A stretch of DNA of 64,000 nucleotides from Roseovarius sp. M141 (GTDB taxonomy: Bacteria; Pseudomonadota; Alphaproteobacteria; Rhodobacterales; Rhodobacteraceae), in assembly GCF_024355225.1 (NCBI RefSeq), contig NZ_VCNH01000008.1, positions 124,001-188,000 of the forward strand. Direction: 5' to 3'. Shown piece by piece: positions 39,522 through 47,784 of this stretch; positions within the stretch are counted from its first letter, which is position 1, and each line of letters begins with the position of its first letter. The notes under the pieces were generated by a model, which made no database searches, was not told the DNA's origin, and saw nothing but the letters and a program-made list of their open reading frames with translations. The position numbers were made by a program, and so were the translations under genes.

Positions 39522-40787
39522 ATGAAACCCAAAATCCTCACCACGCTGGCCAACTATGACCGCCAGCAATTCACCAGCGATCTGATCGCCGGGTTGACCG
39601 TGGCCATGGTGGCGCTGCCACTCAGCCTTGCCATCGCCATCGCGTCGGGGGCGGGGCCGGAAAAGGGGCTGGTGACCGCCATCGTCGGCGGCCTTCTGAT
39701 TTCGCTGCTGGGCGGCAGCCGGGTGCAGATCGGCGGGCCGACCGGCGCGTTCATCGTTGTCGTGTTCGGCGTCATCCAGCAATACGGGTATGACGGGCTG
39801 GTCCTTGCCACCTTCATGGCCGGGATCATCATGCTGGTTGCGGGGTATCTGCGGGCGGGTAACCTTGTCGCTTATGTGCCCGAGGCGGTGATCAACGGCT
39901 TCACCATCGGGATCGGCGTCATCATCGCGACCAGCCAGCTGAGCGATCTGTTCGGGCTGTCCATCGCCGAAATCCCGGCGGAATTCATTGCCAAGACACA
40001 GGCGCTTTGGGCTGCGCGGGACACGCTGAACATCACCGCACTGGGGATCGGGCTGGCGACGATGGCAATGATCGTCGCGCTGCGCCGCCTTGCGCCGAAA
40101 TTTCCCGGCCTGATCGTCGCCGTGGGCGTGACATCGGCCATCGTCGCCATCGCCATGCTGCCGGTCGATACGATCTTTTCCCGCTTTGGCGCCCTGCCCG
40201 GCGCGCTGCCCATGCCGCAGATGCCCGACATCAGCCTTGAGCGGATGATCGAACTGCTGCCCTCCGCGTTTGTCATCGCCTTCCTCGCCAGTATCGAATC
40301 GCTTCTGTCGGCGATGGTCGCGGACAAGATGATCGGCGGCCAGCACAGGCCGAACGCCGAAGTGCTGGCGCAGGGCTGCGCCAACATCGGTTCAGCCCTG
40401 TTCGGCGGTCTGCCCGCCACCGGAGCCATCGCCCGCACCGCGACAAACGTGCGCGCGGGTGGCAAGACGCCCGTGGCCGGCATCGTTGCCGCGCTGACAA
40501 TCCTGCTGATCATGCTGCTGGCCGCGCCGCTGGCGGGCTATCTGGCGATGCCCGCGCTGGCCGGGCTGCTGATTCTGACCGCGTGGAACATGAGCGAGCC
40601 GCATAAGTGGCGCGGCTACATGCAGGGCCGTGTTTCGGATCGCGTGCTGCTGGTCCTGACGCTGGTGCTGACGGTGTTTGCGGATCTGACCATCGCCATC
40701 GGCGTGGGTGTGTCCGTCGGGCTGGCCCTGCGGTTGCGTCGGCGCAACGCCGACATGGAAAAGGACTGGACCCCGCCCGACCGCTGA
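39522..40787 (+). CDS. SulP-family anion transporter lacking a STAS domain
   Basis: Membrane transporter of 421 residues with 10-12 hydrophobic segments of the SulP/SLC26 type: DLIAGLTVAMVALPLSLAIA (near 19-38), GGSRVQIGGPTGAF (near 65-78) and a second repeat around ESLLSAMVADKMIGGQHRPN (near 265-284). Classical SulP proteins are about 550 residues and end in a cytosolic STAS domain; this one stops right after the membrane part. Possible substrates are sulfate, bicarbonate or molybdate. ATG at 39522 was chosen for alignment to the family; start sites at 39468 and 39474 are in frame. Confidence 0.85.
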   Translation: MKPKILTTLANYDRQQFTSDLIAGLTVAMVALPLSLAIAIASGAGPEKGLVTAIVGGLLISLLGGSRVQIGGPTGAFIVVVFGVIQQYGYDGLVLATFMAGIIMLVAGYLRAGNLVAYVPEAVINGFTIGIGVIIATSQLSDLFGLSIAEIPAEFIAKTQALWAARDTLNITALGIGLATMAMIVALRRLAPKFPGLIVAVGVTSAIVAIAMLPVDTIFSRFGALPGALPMPQMPDISLERMIELLPSAFVIAFLASIESLLSAMVADKMIGGQHRPNAEVLAQGCANIGSALFGGLPATGAIARTATNVRAGGKTPVAGIVAALTILLIMLLAAPLAGYLAMPALAGLLILTAWNMSEPHKWRGYMQGRVSDRVLLVLTLVLTVFADLTIAIGVGVSVGLALRLRRRNADMEKDWTPPDR

Positions 40788-40800
40788 GCCGGTGCCGTCG

Positions 40801-41937
40801 CTAGGCCCTGTTCCGCGTGACATGCGCCTCCATCGCCGCCAGCCCCTCGTCCAGCCCGCTGCGCCCGAACCCGATGCGGAACCGGTCCACCGGCGTCGCG
40901 CCCAGATCAGAGCGGTAGATCGTGCTGGGCAGGACCAGCACGCCCGCCTCCTCGACCAGCCTCCGGGCGAACTCCTCGACACCTTCGGCGCCCAGATAGC
41001 GCGGGTAACCCATGCAAGATCCGTCCGGGCGCGACCAGTCGAACAGATCGGGATGACGGGCAAAGAACGCGTCCCATTTCGGCAGGTTCTCGTCGACGAT
41101 GGCATTGTTGCGCGCCAATATGCGGTCCCGCGCCTTTAGCGCGATGCGCGCCAGATGCTCGGACGGGCCGGAATTGCAGATCGACAGGTAGTGTTTCATC
41201 CGCTCCATACGGCTTAGGACATCGCGGTTCTGACATGCGATCCAGCCGATGCGCAGCCCCGGCAGGCCGTAGGATTTGGACATCACGCCAAGCGACAGCC
41301 CGCGTTCGTATTCGTCCGCAACAAAGGGCAGATGCCGGGCGCCCGATGGTCCCAGCCCATGGAAAATCTCGTCATGCAGGATCCAGATGCCATGATGGCG
41401 GCACAGATCTATCAGCGCGCAGTAGCGGTCCAGCGGCAGGATCGCTCCGGTCGGATTATGTGGAAAGTTGATCGTGACCAGCTTGGTGTTGGGGCGGATC
41501 GCGGCCTTGATCCGGTCGATATCCAGCGACCAGTTATCATCCGGGTCCAGCGGCACGCCCGTCGCCGCGCAGATCATACTGGGCAGGGTTTCGTGCGACT
41601 GGTAGTTGGGCGTCACCACGATGGCATGATCGCCGCGCTCCAGCAGCACGGAATTGGCGGCGAATATCCCCTCGCTCGCCCCGGCAAAGCACAGGATATC
41701 CTCCGGTGCGCGGCCCGCATAAATGTGCGCGATTTCAGCCCGCAGCGCAGGCGCGCCCCATGTTTCGGTATAGCCCAGCCACATGGTCTGGAATGCGTCG
41801 CGATCCGCGTCGCTGGCCATCTCCAGCAGGTCGGCCAGCGACATCGCCTCGGCGTCCGAGGCGGTCATGTGATGGCGGGCGCTGAACTCCCACTTGGCGA
41901 AATGGGTTTCCAGCCGAAAATCAGGGAGCTGCGTCAT
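40801..41937 (-). CDS. PLP-dependent aminotransferase, class I/II
   Basis: Fold-type I aminotransferase (378 residues). The PLP lysine is in GVMSKSYGLPGLRIGW (near residues 225-240); the asparagine motif INFPHNPTGAIL (near 157-168) and the HDEIFHGL motif (near 191-198) contact the cofactor. The substrate is not evident; relatives include capreomycidine synthase-like and aspartate/kynurenine aminotransferases. Start ATG at 41937 fits MTQLPDFRLE. Converges on the SulP gene with 13 bases between stops and lies 80 bases downstream of thiD. Confidence 0.88.
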   Translation of the reverse strand: MTQLPDFRLETHFAKWEFSARHHMTASDAEAMSLADLLEMASDADRDAFQTMWLGYTETWGAPALRAEIAHIYAGRAPEDILCFAGASEGIFAANSVLLERGDHAIVVTPNYQSHETLPSMICAATGVPLDPDDNWSLDIDRIKAAIRPNTKLVTINFPHNPTGAILPLDRYCALIDLCRHHGIWILHDEIFHGLGPSGARHLPFVADEYERGLSLGVMSKSYGLPGLRIGWIACQNRDVLSRMERMKHYLSICNSGPSEHLARIALKARDRILARNNAIVDENLPKWDAFFARHPDLFDWSRPDGSCMGYPRYLGAEGVEEFARRLVEEAGVLVLPSTIYRSDLGATPVDRFRIGFGRSGLDEGLAAMEAHVTRNRA

Positions 41938-42017
41938 GTCGTGCCTCTTGGGGGCGTTCAATGCACCGACAAACCACATTCCATGGGGAAAGTCATGCGA
42001 TAGGTCAGGACGCTGGG

Positions 42018-42821
42018 TTAGTCGCCGCGCGCCGTAGCGTGAAAATGATGGGTCGGGCCATGCCCGGCGCCGACACTCAGCAGATGGGCATAGGCGATTG
42101 CCTGCGTCACATATTCCTTGGCGCGTGCGACGGCAGCGGGCAACGTATGCCCGTGCCCCAGCTGGGCGGCGATAGCCGACGACAATGTGCAGCCGGTGCC
42201 GTGCGTGTTGCGGCTGTCGATGCGCTTTGATGTCATCCAATGCGCGCCCTGCGCCGACAGCAACAGATCGGGGCTGCTATCGCCCGCCAGATGCCCGCCC
42301 TTCAGCAAAACGGCAGGCGCACCCAGCGCCAGCAGAGCTTCGGCATGGGCGTGCATTTCGTTCTCATTCTGCGCCTCGGGAACGTCCAGCAGATCCCCCG
42401 CCTCCGGCAGGTTGGGTGTGATCAGCGCGGCCATGGGCAACAGGCGCTCGCACAGGGCGGCCACCGCATCGGTATGCAGCAGGCGGTCGCCGCCCTTGGC
42501 CACCATGACCGGGTCGATAACGATGGGCGCATCCAGCCCGGCGAGCGCATCCGCGACCACGCCGATGATCTCGGCATTGCCCAGCATCCCGATCTTGACC
42601 GCGTCGATGCGGATATCCTCGCGGATCGCGACGATCTGCGCGGACACCATGGCCGGATAGACCAGCTGCACCGCCTGCACGCCGCGCGTGTTCTGCGCGG
42701 TCAGCGCGGTCAGCGCGGCCATGGCATAGCCGCCATTGGCCGAAATCGCCTTGATGTCGGCCTGAATACCGGCTCCGCCTGACGGATCAGACCCGGCGAT
42801 GGACAGGATATTGGGGATCAT
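42018..42821 (-). CDS. thiD: Hydroxymethylpyrimidine (phosphate) kinase
   Basis: Ribokinase-fold kinase (267 residues) phosphorylating HMP and HMP-P for thiamine synthesis. Substrate motif SIAGSDPSGGAGIQADIKA (near 7-25) and anion hole/catalytic NTHGTGCTLSSAIAA (near 208-222) are intact. Its ATG overlaps the thiE stop by four bases. Third gene of the riboswitch-controlled thiM-thiE-thiD operon. Confidence 0.96.
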   Translation of the reverse strand: MIPNILSIAGSDPSGGAGIQADIKAISANGGYAMAALTALTAQNTRGVQAVQLVYPAMVSAQIVAIREDIRIDAVKIGMLGNAEIIGVVADALAGLDAPIVIDPVMVAKGGDRLLHTDAVAALCERLLPMAALITPNLPEAGDLLDVPEAQNENEMHAHAEALLALGAPAVLLKGGHLAGDSSPDLLLSAQGAHWMTSKRIDSRNTHGTGCTLSSAIAAQLGHGHTLPAAVARAKEYVTQAIAYAHLLSVGAGHGPTHHFHATARGD

Positions 42822-43435
42822 TTTACGCTCCATTCGTGGATCAGGGCGCGCGCTGCGGCTTGCATGTCCGGCGCGCGCGATATGGCGGAAACGACGGCGA
42901 TGCCGGCCGCGCCCGCCTGCCGGATCGCGCCCGCATCGCCGGGTTTGATACCGCCGATTGCAACGCAAGGAAGCGGCGTGGCAGCAATGATCCGCGCCAG
43001 CCCGTCCATGCCGAGAGGCTGCGCCGCATCCGGCTTGGTCGCCGTGGCGCGCAAGGGGCCGACGCCCAGATAATCGACGCTGTTTGGCGCGATAGCGCCG
43101 AGTTGCGCCTGCATTTCGATCGACAGGCCCAGAGCCATATCCGGCCCGATCCGGGCGCGAATGGCGGCGATATCACCATCGCCCTGCCCCACATGCAGGC
43201 CGTCGGCGCCAACATCGATGGCCACCTGCACCCGGTCATTGATGACCAGCGCCGCGCCTGTCGCGCGGGTGATCTGCTGCACCTCGCGGGCTAGCGCGAC
43301 CATCTCGGCATCGCTGGCATGTTTGTCGCGCAGTTGCACGATGCCGACACCTGCGGCGACGGCGGCGCGCACCTGATCAGGCACGGATGCGGGCGCATCG
43401 GGATCGGTGATGAAATAGACCGGACCCAGCCTCAT
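42818..43435 (-). CDS. thiE: Thiamine-phosphate synthase
   Basis: TIM-barrel enzyme (205 residues) joining HMP-PP and HET-P to thiamine phosphate. Diphosphate and metal motifs VQLRDKHASDAEMV (near 33-46), NDRVQVAIDVGADGLHVGQ (near 65-83) and the phosphate loop GIKPGDAGAIRQAGAAGIAV (near 162-181) are seen. It overlaps thiM and thiD by four bases each (both ATGA), a tightly coupled salvage cassette. Confidence 0.95.
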   Translation of the reverse strand: MRLGPVYFITDPDAPASVPDQVRAAVAAGVGIVQLRDKHASDAEMVALAREVQQITRATGAALVINDRVQVAIDVGADGLHVGQGDGDIAAIRARIGPDMALGLSIEMQAQLGAIAPNSVDYLGVGPLRATATKPDAAQPLGMDGLARIIAATPLPCVAIGGIKPGDAGAIRQAGAAGIAVVSAISRAPDMQAAARALIHEWSVK

Positions 43436-44223
43436 GCTACGGTGATCCTCGCGCGCTTCGTCACGTCGGCAGGCGTCAGCGCGTAGAGAGCATCGATAAA
43501 CGCCACCTGAAAGCTGGCCGGCCCCTTGGCCGCATCGCCTGCCATTTCACCGGCAACGGCATAGCTGGCCAGCGCGGCGACGGTCGCAGGTAGCGCGGGC
43601 TGATCCACCGCAAAGGCGACGACACCCCCGGTCAGCGAACAGCCCAGAGCGGTGATGCGCGGCATCAGCGCATGCCCCCCGGCAATGCGATACGCGGCAT
43701 CGCCATCGGTGACGTAATCGACCGCGCCGGTGACCGCGACGACCCCACCGGTTTGGCGGGCCAACGTCTGCGCCGCGCCTGTCGCATTGCTGACGGTATC
43801 GGCGGTATCAGCACCCTTGCCCGCCGCATTGGCCCCTGCCAGCGCGATGATTTCGGAGGCGTTGCCGCGAATGATCGTCGGCTTCAGCGCCAGCAGGCGC
43901 GCACCGGCATCGCGGCGCAGGGCGGTGGCGCCGACGGCGACCGGGTCCAGCACCCACGGCTTGCCCGCCTGCGCCATGACGCGCGCGGCCTCCTCCATCG
44001 AGATCACCCAGTCGGGATCGAGCGTGCCGATATTGACGCTGAGAGCATCGGCCAGCCCAGCGAATTCGCCCGCTTCGCCTTGGGCATGAGCCATGGCCGG
44101 GCTGGCCCCGATCGCCAGCATGATATTGGCCATCACGTTCATCGCGACATAATTGGTGATGTTCTGCACCAGCGGTGCGCGGGCGCGCATCTGCGCCAGA
44201 TAGTGCCCTGCGTCAATCATCAT
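43432..44223 (-). CDS. thiM: Hydroxyethylthiazole kinase
   Basis: Kinase (263 residues) that salvages 4-methyl-5-hydroxyethylthiazole. Family motifs NITNYVAMNVMANIMLAIGA (near 21-40), LDPVAVGATALRR (near 114-126) and the anion hole ALGCSLTGGVVAF (near 191-203, catalytic C194) are present. The start is one of two adjacent ATGs (44223 or 44220), with GGGGG five bases upstream. First gene of the operon, directly behind the TPP riboswitch. Confidence 0.95.
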   Translation of the reverse strand: MMIDAGHYLAQMRARAPLVQNITNYVAMNVMANIMLAIGASPAMAHAQGEAGEFAGLADALSVNIGTLDPDWVISMEEAARVMAQAGKPWVLDPVAVGATALRRDAGARLLALKPTIIRGNASEIIALAGANAAGKGADTADTVSNATGAAQTLARQTGGVVAVTGAVDYVTDGDAAYRIAGGHALMPRITALGCSLTGGVVAFAVDQPALPATVAALASYAVAGEMAGDAAKGPASFQVAFIDALYALTPADVTKRARITVA

Positions 44224-44282
44224 GGTCCCCCTTGGCCGCAGAGGGAAACATCGCTCCAAGGCGCCGATATGGCCCTGCCTGC

Positions 44283-44358
44283 GCTGCAACTTCCTCCGCC
44301 GGTATGATCCGGTTCAGGTTCGAAGGGTGCATCTCAGCCCTCGTCGCGGCGCCCCTGT
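44283..44358 (-). promoter_or_regulatory. TPP riboswitch (THI box) upstream of thiMED
   Basis: On the minus strand the conserved TPP aptamer pieces appear in order: GGGGCGCC, GGGCTGAGA, ACCCTT, GAACCTGA, CCGGATCATACCGGCGGAGG. These form the thi-box core that binds thiamine diphosphate. The aptamer ends about 60 bases before the thiM ATG. In the region between, CCTTGG (44261-44256) can pair with CCAAGG (44235-44230) next to the ribosome site, so translation control is plausible. Binding should lower expression of thiM, thiE and thiD when TPP is abundant. Confidence 0.96.
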
Positions 44359-44401
44359 TACTTGGGCCAAGATGAGCGCGCGATGCAGCGGCGTCAAGCC
44401 A

Positions 44402-44590
44402 TCAGAAATCGATGGCGATGCCCTTCTTTTCCCAATCGCCGTAGCGCACGGCCTCGGGTCCGTCCTTGCGACCTCCCAGTTCCTTGGGCAACGCGCGGTC
44501 ATCGGCGGCGGCGCGGCGCTGTTCTGCTTCGGCGAGGGCGCGGATGGCCTCAGGTGGCAAACTGGGTGGCAGATCGGGGCGGTCGGACAT
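44402..44590 (-). CDS. DUF1674 small protein (SDHAF4-like)
   Basis: Small protein of 62 residues with the DUF1674 C-terminus ELGGRKDGPEAVRYGDWEKK followed by GIAIDF. The family is related to the mitochondrial succinate dehydrogenase assembly factor 4 (Sdh8), which helps flavinylated SdhA. No sdh genes are nearby. It diverges from rsmB by 66 bases; the pairing is common in Rhodobacteraceae. Confidence 0.85.
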   Translation of the reverse strand: MSDRPDLPPSLPPEAIRALAEAEQRRAAADDRALPKELGGRKDGPEAVRYGDWEKKGIAIDF

Positions 44591-44656
44591 GGCAAGGGTT
44601 CCTTTTGGCGCTGCCCCTTGATATACGCCGCCGTCACCATTCAGCAAGGATTTGCC

Positions 44657-45916
44657 ATGCCCCCGCCATCGCCGCGCGCCGCCGCCACCCGCCTGCTGGA
44701 CCAGATCCTGGGCGAGCATCGCCAGATGGCGGACCTTCTGGCCACCGGCGCGCTGGATCGGCTGGAAGCGCCCGACCGCGCCCGCGCCCAGCGCCTTGCC
44801 ACGCAAACGCTGCGCGGGATGGAGCGGGCCGACCGCGTGCTGGGCAAACATCTGCGCAAACCACCGCCCCTGCCGGTGATGAACATCCTGCGGCTGGGCA
44901 CGGTCGAACTGTGCCTTGGCGGCGATGCGCATGGGGTGGTCAACGACTGCGTCGGGCTGGTCGCGGGCGACAAACGCTTTGTCCGGCTCAAGGGGCTGGT
45001 GAACGCCGTGCTGCGCAAGGTCGCCGCCGATGGGCCTGCCGAATGGGCCATCCTGCGCGTGCCGCATTTGCCCAAATGGCTGCGCGCCCCCCTGTCCGAG
45101 GCCTATGGCGCCAAGGCCGTCGCCGGGTTCGAGGCCGCGCATTTCGCAGCTGCGCCGCTGGACCTGACACCCAAGAGCGACGTGACCGAACTGGCGGATG
45201 CTGTGGGCGGCATTGTGCTGCCCACGGGGTCTGTGCGCGTGCATAATGCGGGGCAGGTCAGCGCATTGCCGGGCTATGACACCGGCGATTGGTGGGTGCA
45301 GGACGCCGCCGCCGCGATCCCGGCCCGCGCGCTGAGCGCGACCAAGGGCGAGGCGGTGCTGGACATGTGCGCCGCGCCGGGCGGCAAGACGCTGCAACTG
45401 GCGGCTACGGGCGCGAACGTCACCGCGCTGGATATCTCGGACGCGCGCATGGCGCGGGTGCGCGAAAACCTTGCGCGCACCGGGCTGGAGGCCAGTCTGG
45501 TGACGGGTGACGCGCTGACACATCATGGCAGCTATGACGCGATCCTGCTGGACGCGCCCTGTTCGGCTACCGGCACGATCCGGCGCCACCCCGACCTGCC
45601 CCATGCGCGCGACGGCTCGGAAATCGGCGATCTGATCGCGCTTCAGGCGGCGATGCTGGACCGCGCGCTGGGCCTGCTGAAACCCGGTGGGCGGCTGGTC
45701 TATTGCACCTGCTCGCTGCTGCCGGACGAGGGCGAATGTCAGGTGGACGACGCGCTGCTGCGCCATCCGGGTCTGACGGTCGACCGCGACGCGCTGAACA
45801 TGCCCGGCATCGACCCCGACTGGATCACCGAAGAGGGCGGCTTGCGCCTGCGCCCCGATTATTGGGGCGATATCGGCGGCATGGACGGGTTTTACATCGC
45901 CGTGCTGCGCCCCTGA
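44657..45916 (+). CDS. rsmB: 16S rRNA (cytosine(967)-C5)-methyltransferase RsmB-type
   Basis: m5C methyltransferase (419 residues). An N-terminal NusB-like domain (about 1-135) precedes the SAM domain with VLDMCAAPGGKTLQLA (near 233-248), DAPCSATGTIRRHPDL (near 299-314) and the catalytic cysteine in YCTCSLLPDEGE (near 350-361). The ATG at 44657 follows AAGGA by six bases. Downstream are the heparinase-like gene and purH, a conserved order. An open frame extends further upstream but overlaps the divergent DUF1674 gene and the riboswitch. Confidence 0.92.
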   Translation: MPPPSPRAAATRLLDQILGEHRQMADLLATGALDRLEAPDRARAQRLATQTLRGMERADRVLGKHLRKPPPLPVMNILRLGTVELCLGGDAHGVVNDCVGLVAGDKRFVRLKGLVNAVLRKVAADGPAEWAILRVPHLPKWLRAPLSEAYGAKAVAGFEAAHFAAAPLDLTPKSDVTELADAVGGIVLPTGSVRVHNAGQVSALPGYDTGDWWVQDAAAAIPARALSATKGEAVLDMCAAPGGKTLQLAATGANVTALDISDARMARVRENLARTGLEASLVTGDALTHHGSYDAILLDAPCSATGTIRRHPDLPHARDGSEIGDLIALQAAMLDRALGLLKPGGRLVYCTCSLLPDEGECQVDDALLRHPGLTVDRDALNMPGIDPDWITEEGGLRLRPDYWGDIGGMDGFYIAVLRP

Positions 45917-46017
45917 CCCGCTTCGGCTAATTTTCGCAATCCTGCGGTGACTCGGCCTACGCTGCGCGATATGCTCTGCTGAAATGGCGCCGCAAAGAGC
46001 GCCCAAAGGCGAGGCGC

Positions 46018-47760
46018 ATGGGATTTTCCGGCACATATCGGGCGAAATGGACGCATTGGGCGAACCGCGTCGCCGCGCGCCGTGCGGGGCGGACGAATCC
46101 CGCGACCGCCTTCGCGTCCTCGCCCGAGCCGCGTATGATCGGCAGCTTTGCCCGTGGGCGGCAACTGACGGCGGGCAATTTCATGTTCGCGGGCCACCTG
46201 CTGGAACGGCCCGGTGCCGCGATCTGGGATCTGGTCGCGCCCGATGCCGCGTTCGAGGCTGAAATGCACGGCTTTGCCTGGCTGGACGATCTGGCCGCCG
46301 TCGGCGATACCCCCGCACGCGCCTGTGCCCAAGGGTGGACCACCGGGTGGATCGCCCGCTACGGCGCCGGGCGCGGCCCCGGCTGGACGCCCGAGCTGAC
46401 CGGGCGGCGCCTGATCCGCTGGATCAACCACGCGCTGTTCCTGCTGGGCGGACAGGACAAGGCGGCGTGGGACGTGTTCTATCGCGCGCTCGCGCAGCAG
46501 ACGCTGTTTCTTAGCCAACGCTGGCACTCCACCGCCCCCGGCCTGCCCCGGATCGAGGCCCTGACCGGCCTGATCCATGCGGGCCTCGCGCTGGAGGGGA
46601 TGCAGGGGCACGCGCCTGTCGCCGCAACTGCGCTGGGCCGCGAATGTGACGCGCATATCGGCGCAGAAGGGCTGCTGGCGACCCGCAACCCCGAGGAATT
46701 GCTGGACATCTTTACCCTGCTGACATGGGCCATCGCCGCGCTGGAGGATGCAGGCCAGACACCGCCCCTATCGTTGAGCGCCGCAACCGGGCGCATCGCT
46801 CCCACCTTGCGCACCCTGCGCCATGCCGATGGCGGACTGGCCCGCTTTCATGGCGGCGGGCACGGGCTGGAGGGGCGGTTGGATACCGCGCTGGCGGCCA
46901 GTGGCGTCAAGGGGCGGCAAAAGGACGGGCTGGCGATGGGCTATGCACGGCTGAGCGCCGGGCGCACCTCGGTCATTGTGGATGCGGCGCCGCCGCCTGC
47001 CGGGCCGGCCTCGGCAAACGCGCATGCTTCGACCTTGGCGTTCGAGCTGACATCGGGGCGTCGGCAGCTGATCGTCAACTGCGGATCAGGCGCCAGCTTT
47101 GGCGCCGAATGGCGGCGCGCCGGGCGCGCAACGCCGTCACACTCCACATTGGTGATCGCGGGCGACTCCAGCGCGCGGCTGGGCGAGGGTGCGCAGGCGG
47201 ATTGGCTGGTCAGCGGCCCCTGCGATGTGCCCTCGCAGATGAGCCAGGCGTCCGATGGCCTGCGTTTTGAAGGGGGGCATGATGGCTATGCCGCTCGGTT
47301 CGGCCTGACCCATGCGCGCACCATCGAAATGACGTTCGACGGGCGCGGTGTCGCGGGCGAGGACATGCTGCTGGCGCTGTCGGACACGGATAAGCGCCGG
47401 TTTGACCGGGCGCTGGTTGCGGGGGCCATGCAGGGCGTGCCCTACCAGATCCACTTTCATCTCCACCCCGAGGTCGACGCCGCACTGGACATGGGCGGCG
47501 CCGCCGTATCGCTGGCCCTGCGCAGCGGTGAAATCTGGGTATTCCGCACCGACGCGCGGGCGCATATCACGCTGGAGCCGTCGGTGTATCTGGAAAAAAC
47601 CCGGCTTAAGCCCCGTGCAAGCAAACAGATAGTTTTATCTGGCGCCGCGCTGGAGTATGCGGGCCGCATCAGATGGTCGCTGGCCAAGGCGCAGGATACC
47701 CCGATCAGCATTCGCGATCTGGCGCAGGACGCGCCGTACCTTGCGCCCGAAACCGGCTAA
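46018..47760 (+). CDS. Heparinase II/III family protein
   Basis: Protein of 580 residues with an N-terminal alpha-toroid (about 1-290) and a C-terminal beta-sheet heparinase II/III-like domain (about 310-560; HADGGLARFHGGGHGLEGRL near 276-295). Relatives are polysaccharide lyases or their inactive cousins; the substrate in alphaproteobacteria is unknown. No signal peptide is obvious, which is odd for a polysaccharide lyase and suggests cytoplasmic or non-catalytic function. It sits in the conserved rsmB-heparinase-purH order. Confidence 0.85.
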   Translation: MGFSGTYRAKWTHWANRVAARRAGRTNPATAFASSPEPRMIGSFARGRQLTAGNFMFAGHLLERPGAAIWDLVAPDAAFEAEMHGFAWLDDLAAVGDTPARACAQGWTTGWIARYGAGRGPGWTPELTGRRLIRWINHALFLLGGQDKAAWDVFYRALAQQTLFLSQRWHSTAPGLPRIEALTGLIHAGLALEGMQGHAPVAATALGRECDAHIGAEGLLATRNPEELLDIFTLLTWAIAALEDAGQTPPLSLSAATGRIAPTLRTLRHADGGLARFHGGGHGLEGRLDTALAASGVKGRQKDGLAMGYARLSAGRTSVIVDAAPPPAGPASANAHASTLAFELTSGRRQLIVNCGSGASFGAEWRRAGRATPSHSTLVIAGDSSARLGEGAQADWLVSGPCDVPSQMSQASDGLRFEGGHDGYAARFGLTHARTIEMTFDGRGVAGEDMLLALSDTDKRRFDRALVAGAMQGVPYQIHFHLHPEVDAALDMGGAAVSLALRSGEIWVFRTDARAHITLEPSVYLEKTRLKPRASKQIVLSGAALEYAGRIRWSLAKAQDTPISIRDLAQDAPYLAPETG

Positions 47761-47784
47761 GACGTCAAACACGCAGGAAACCCT

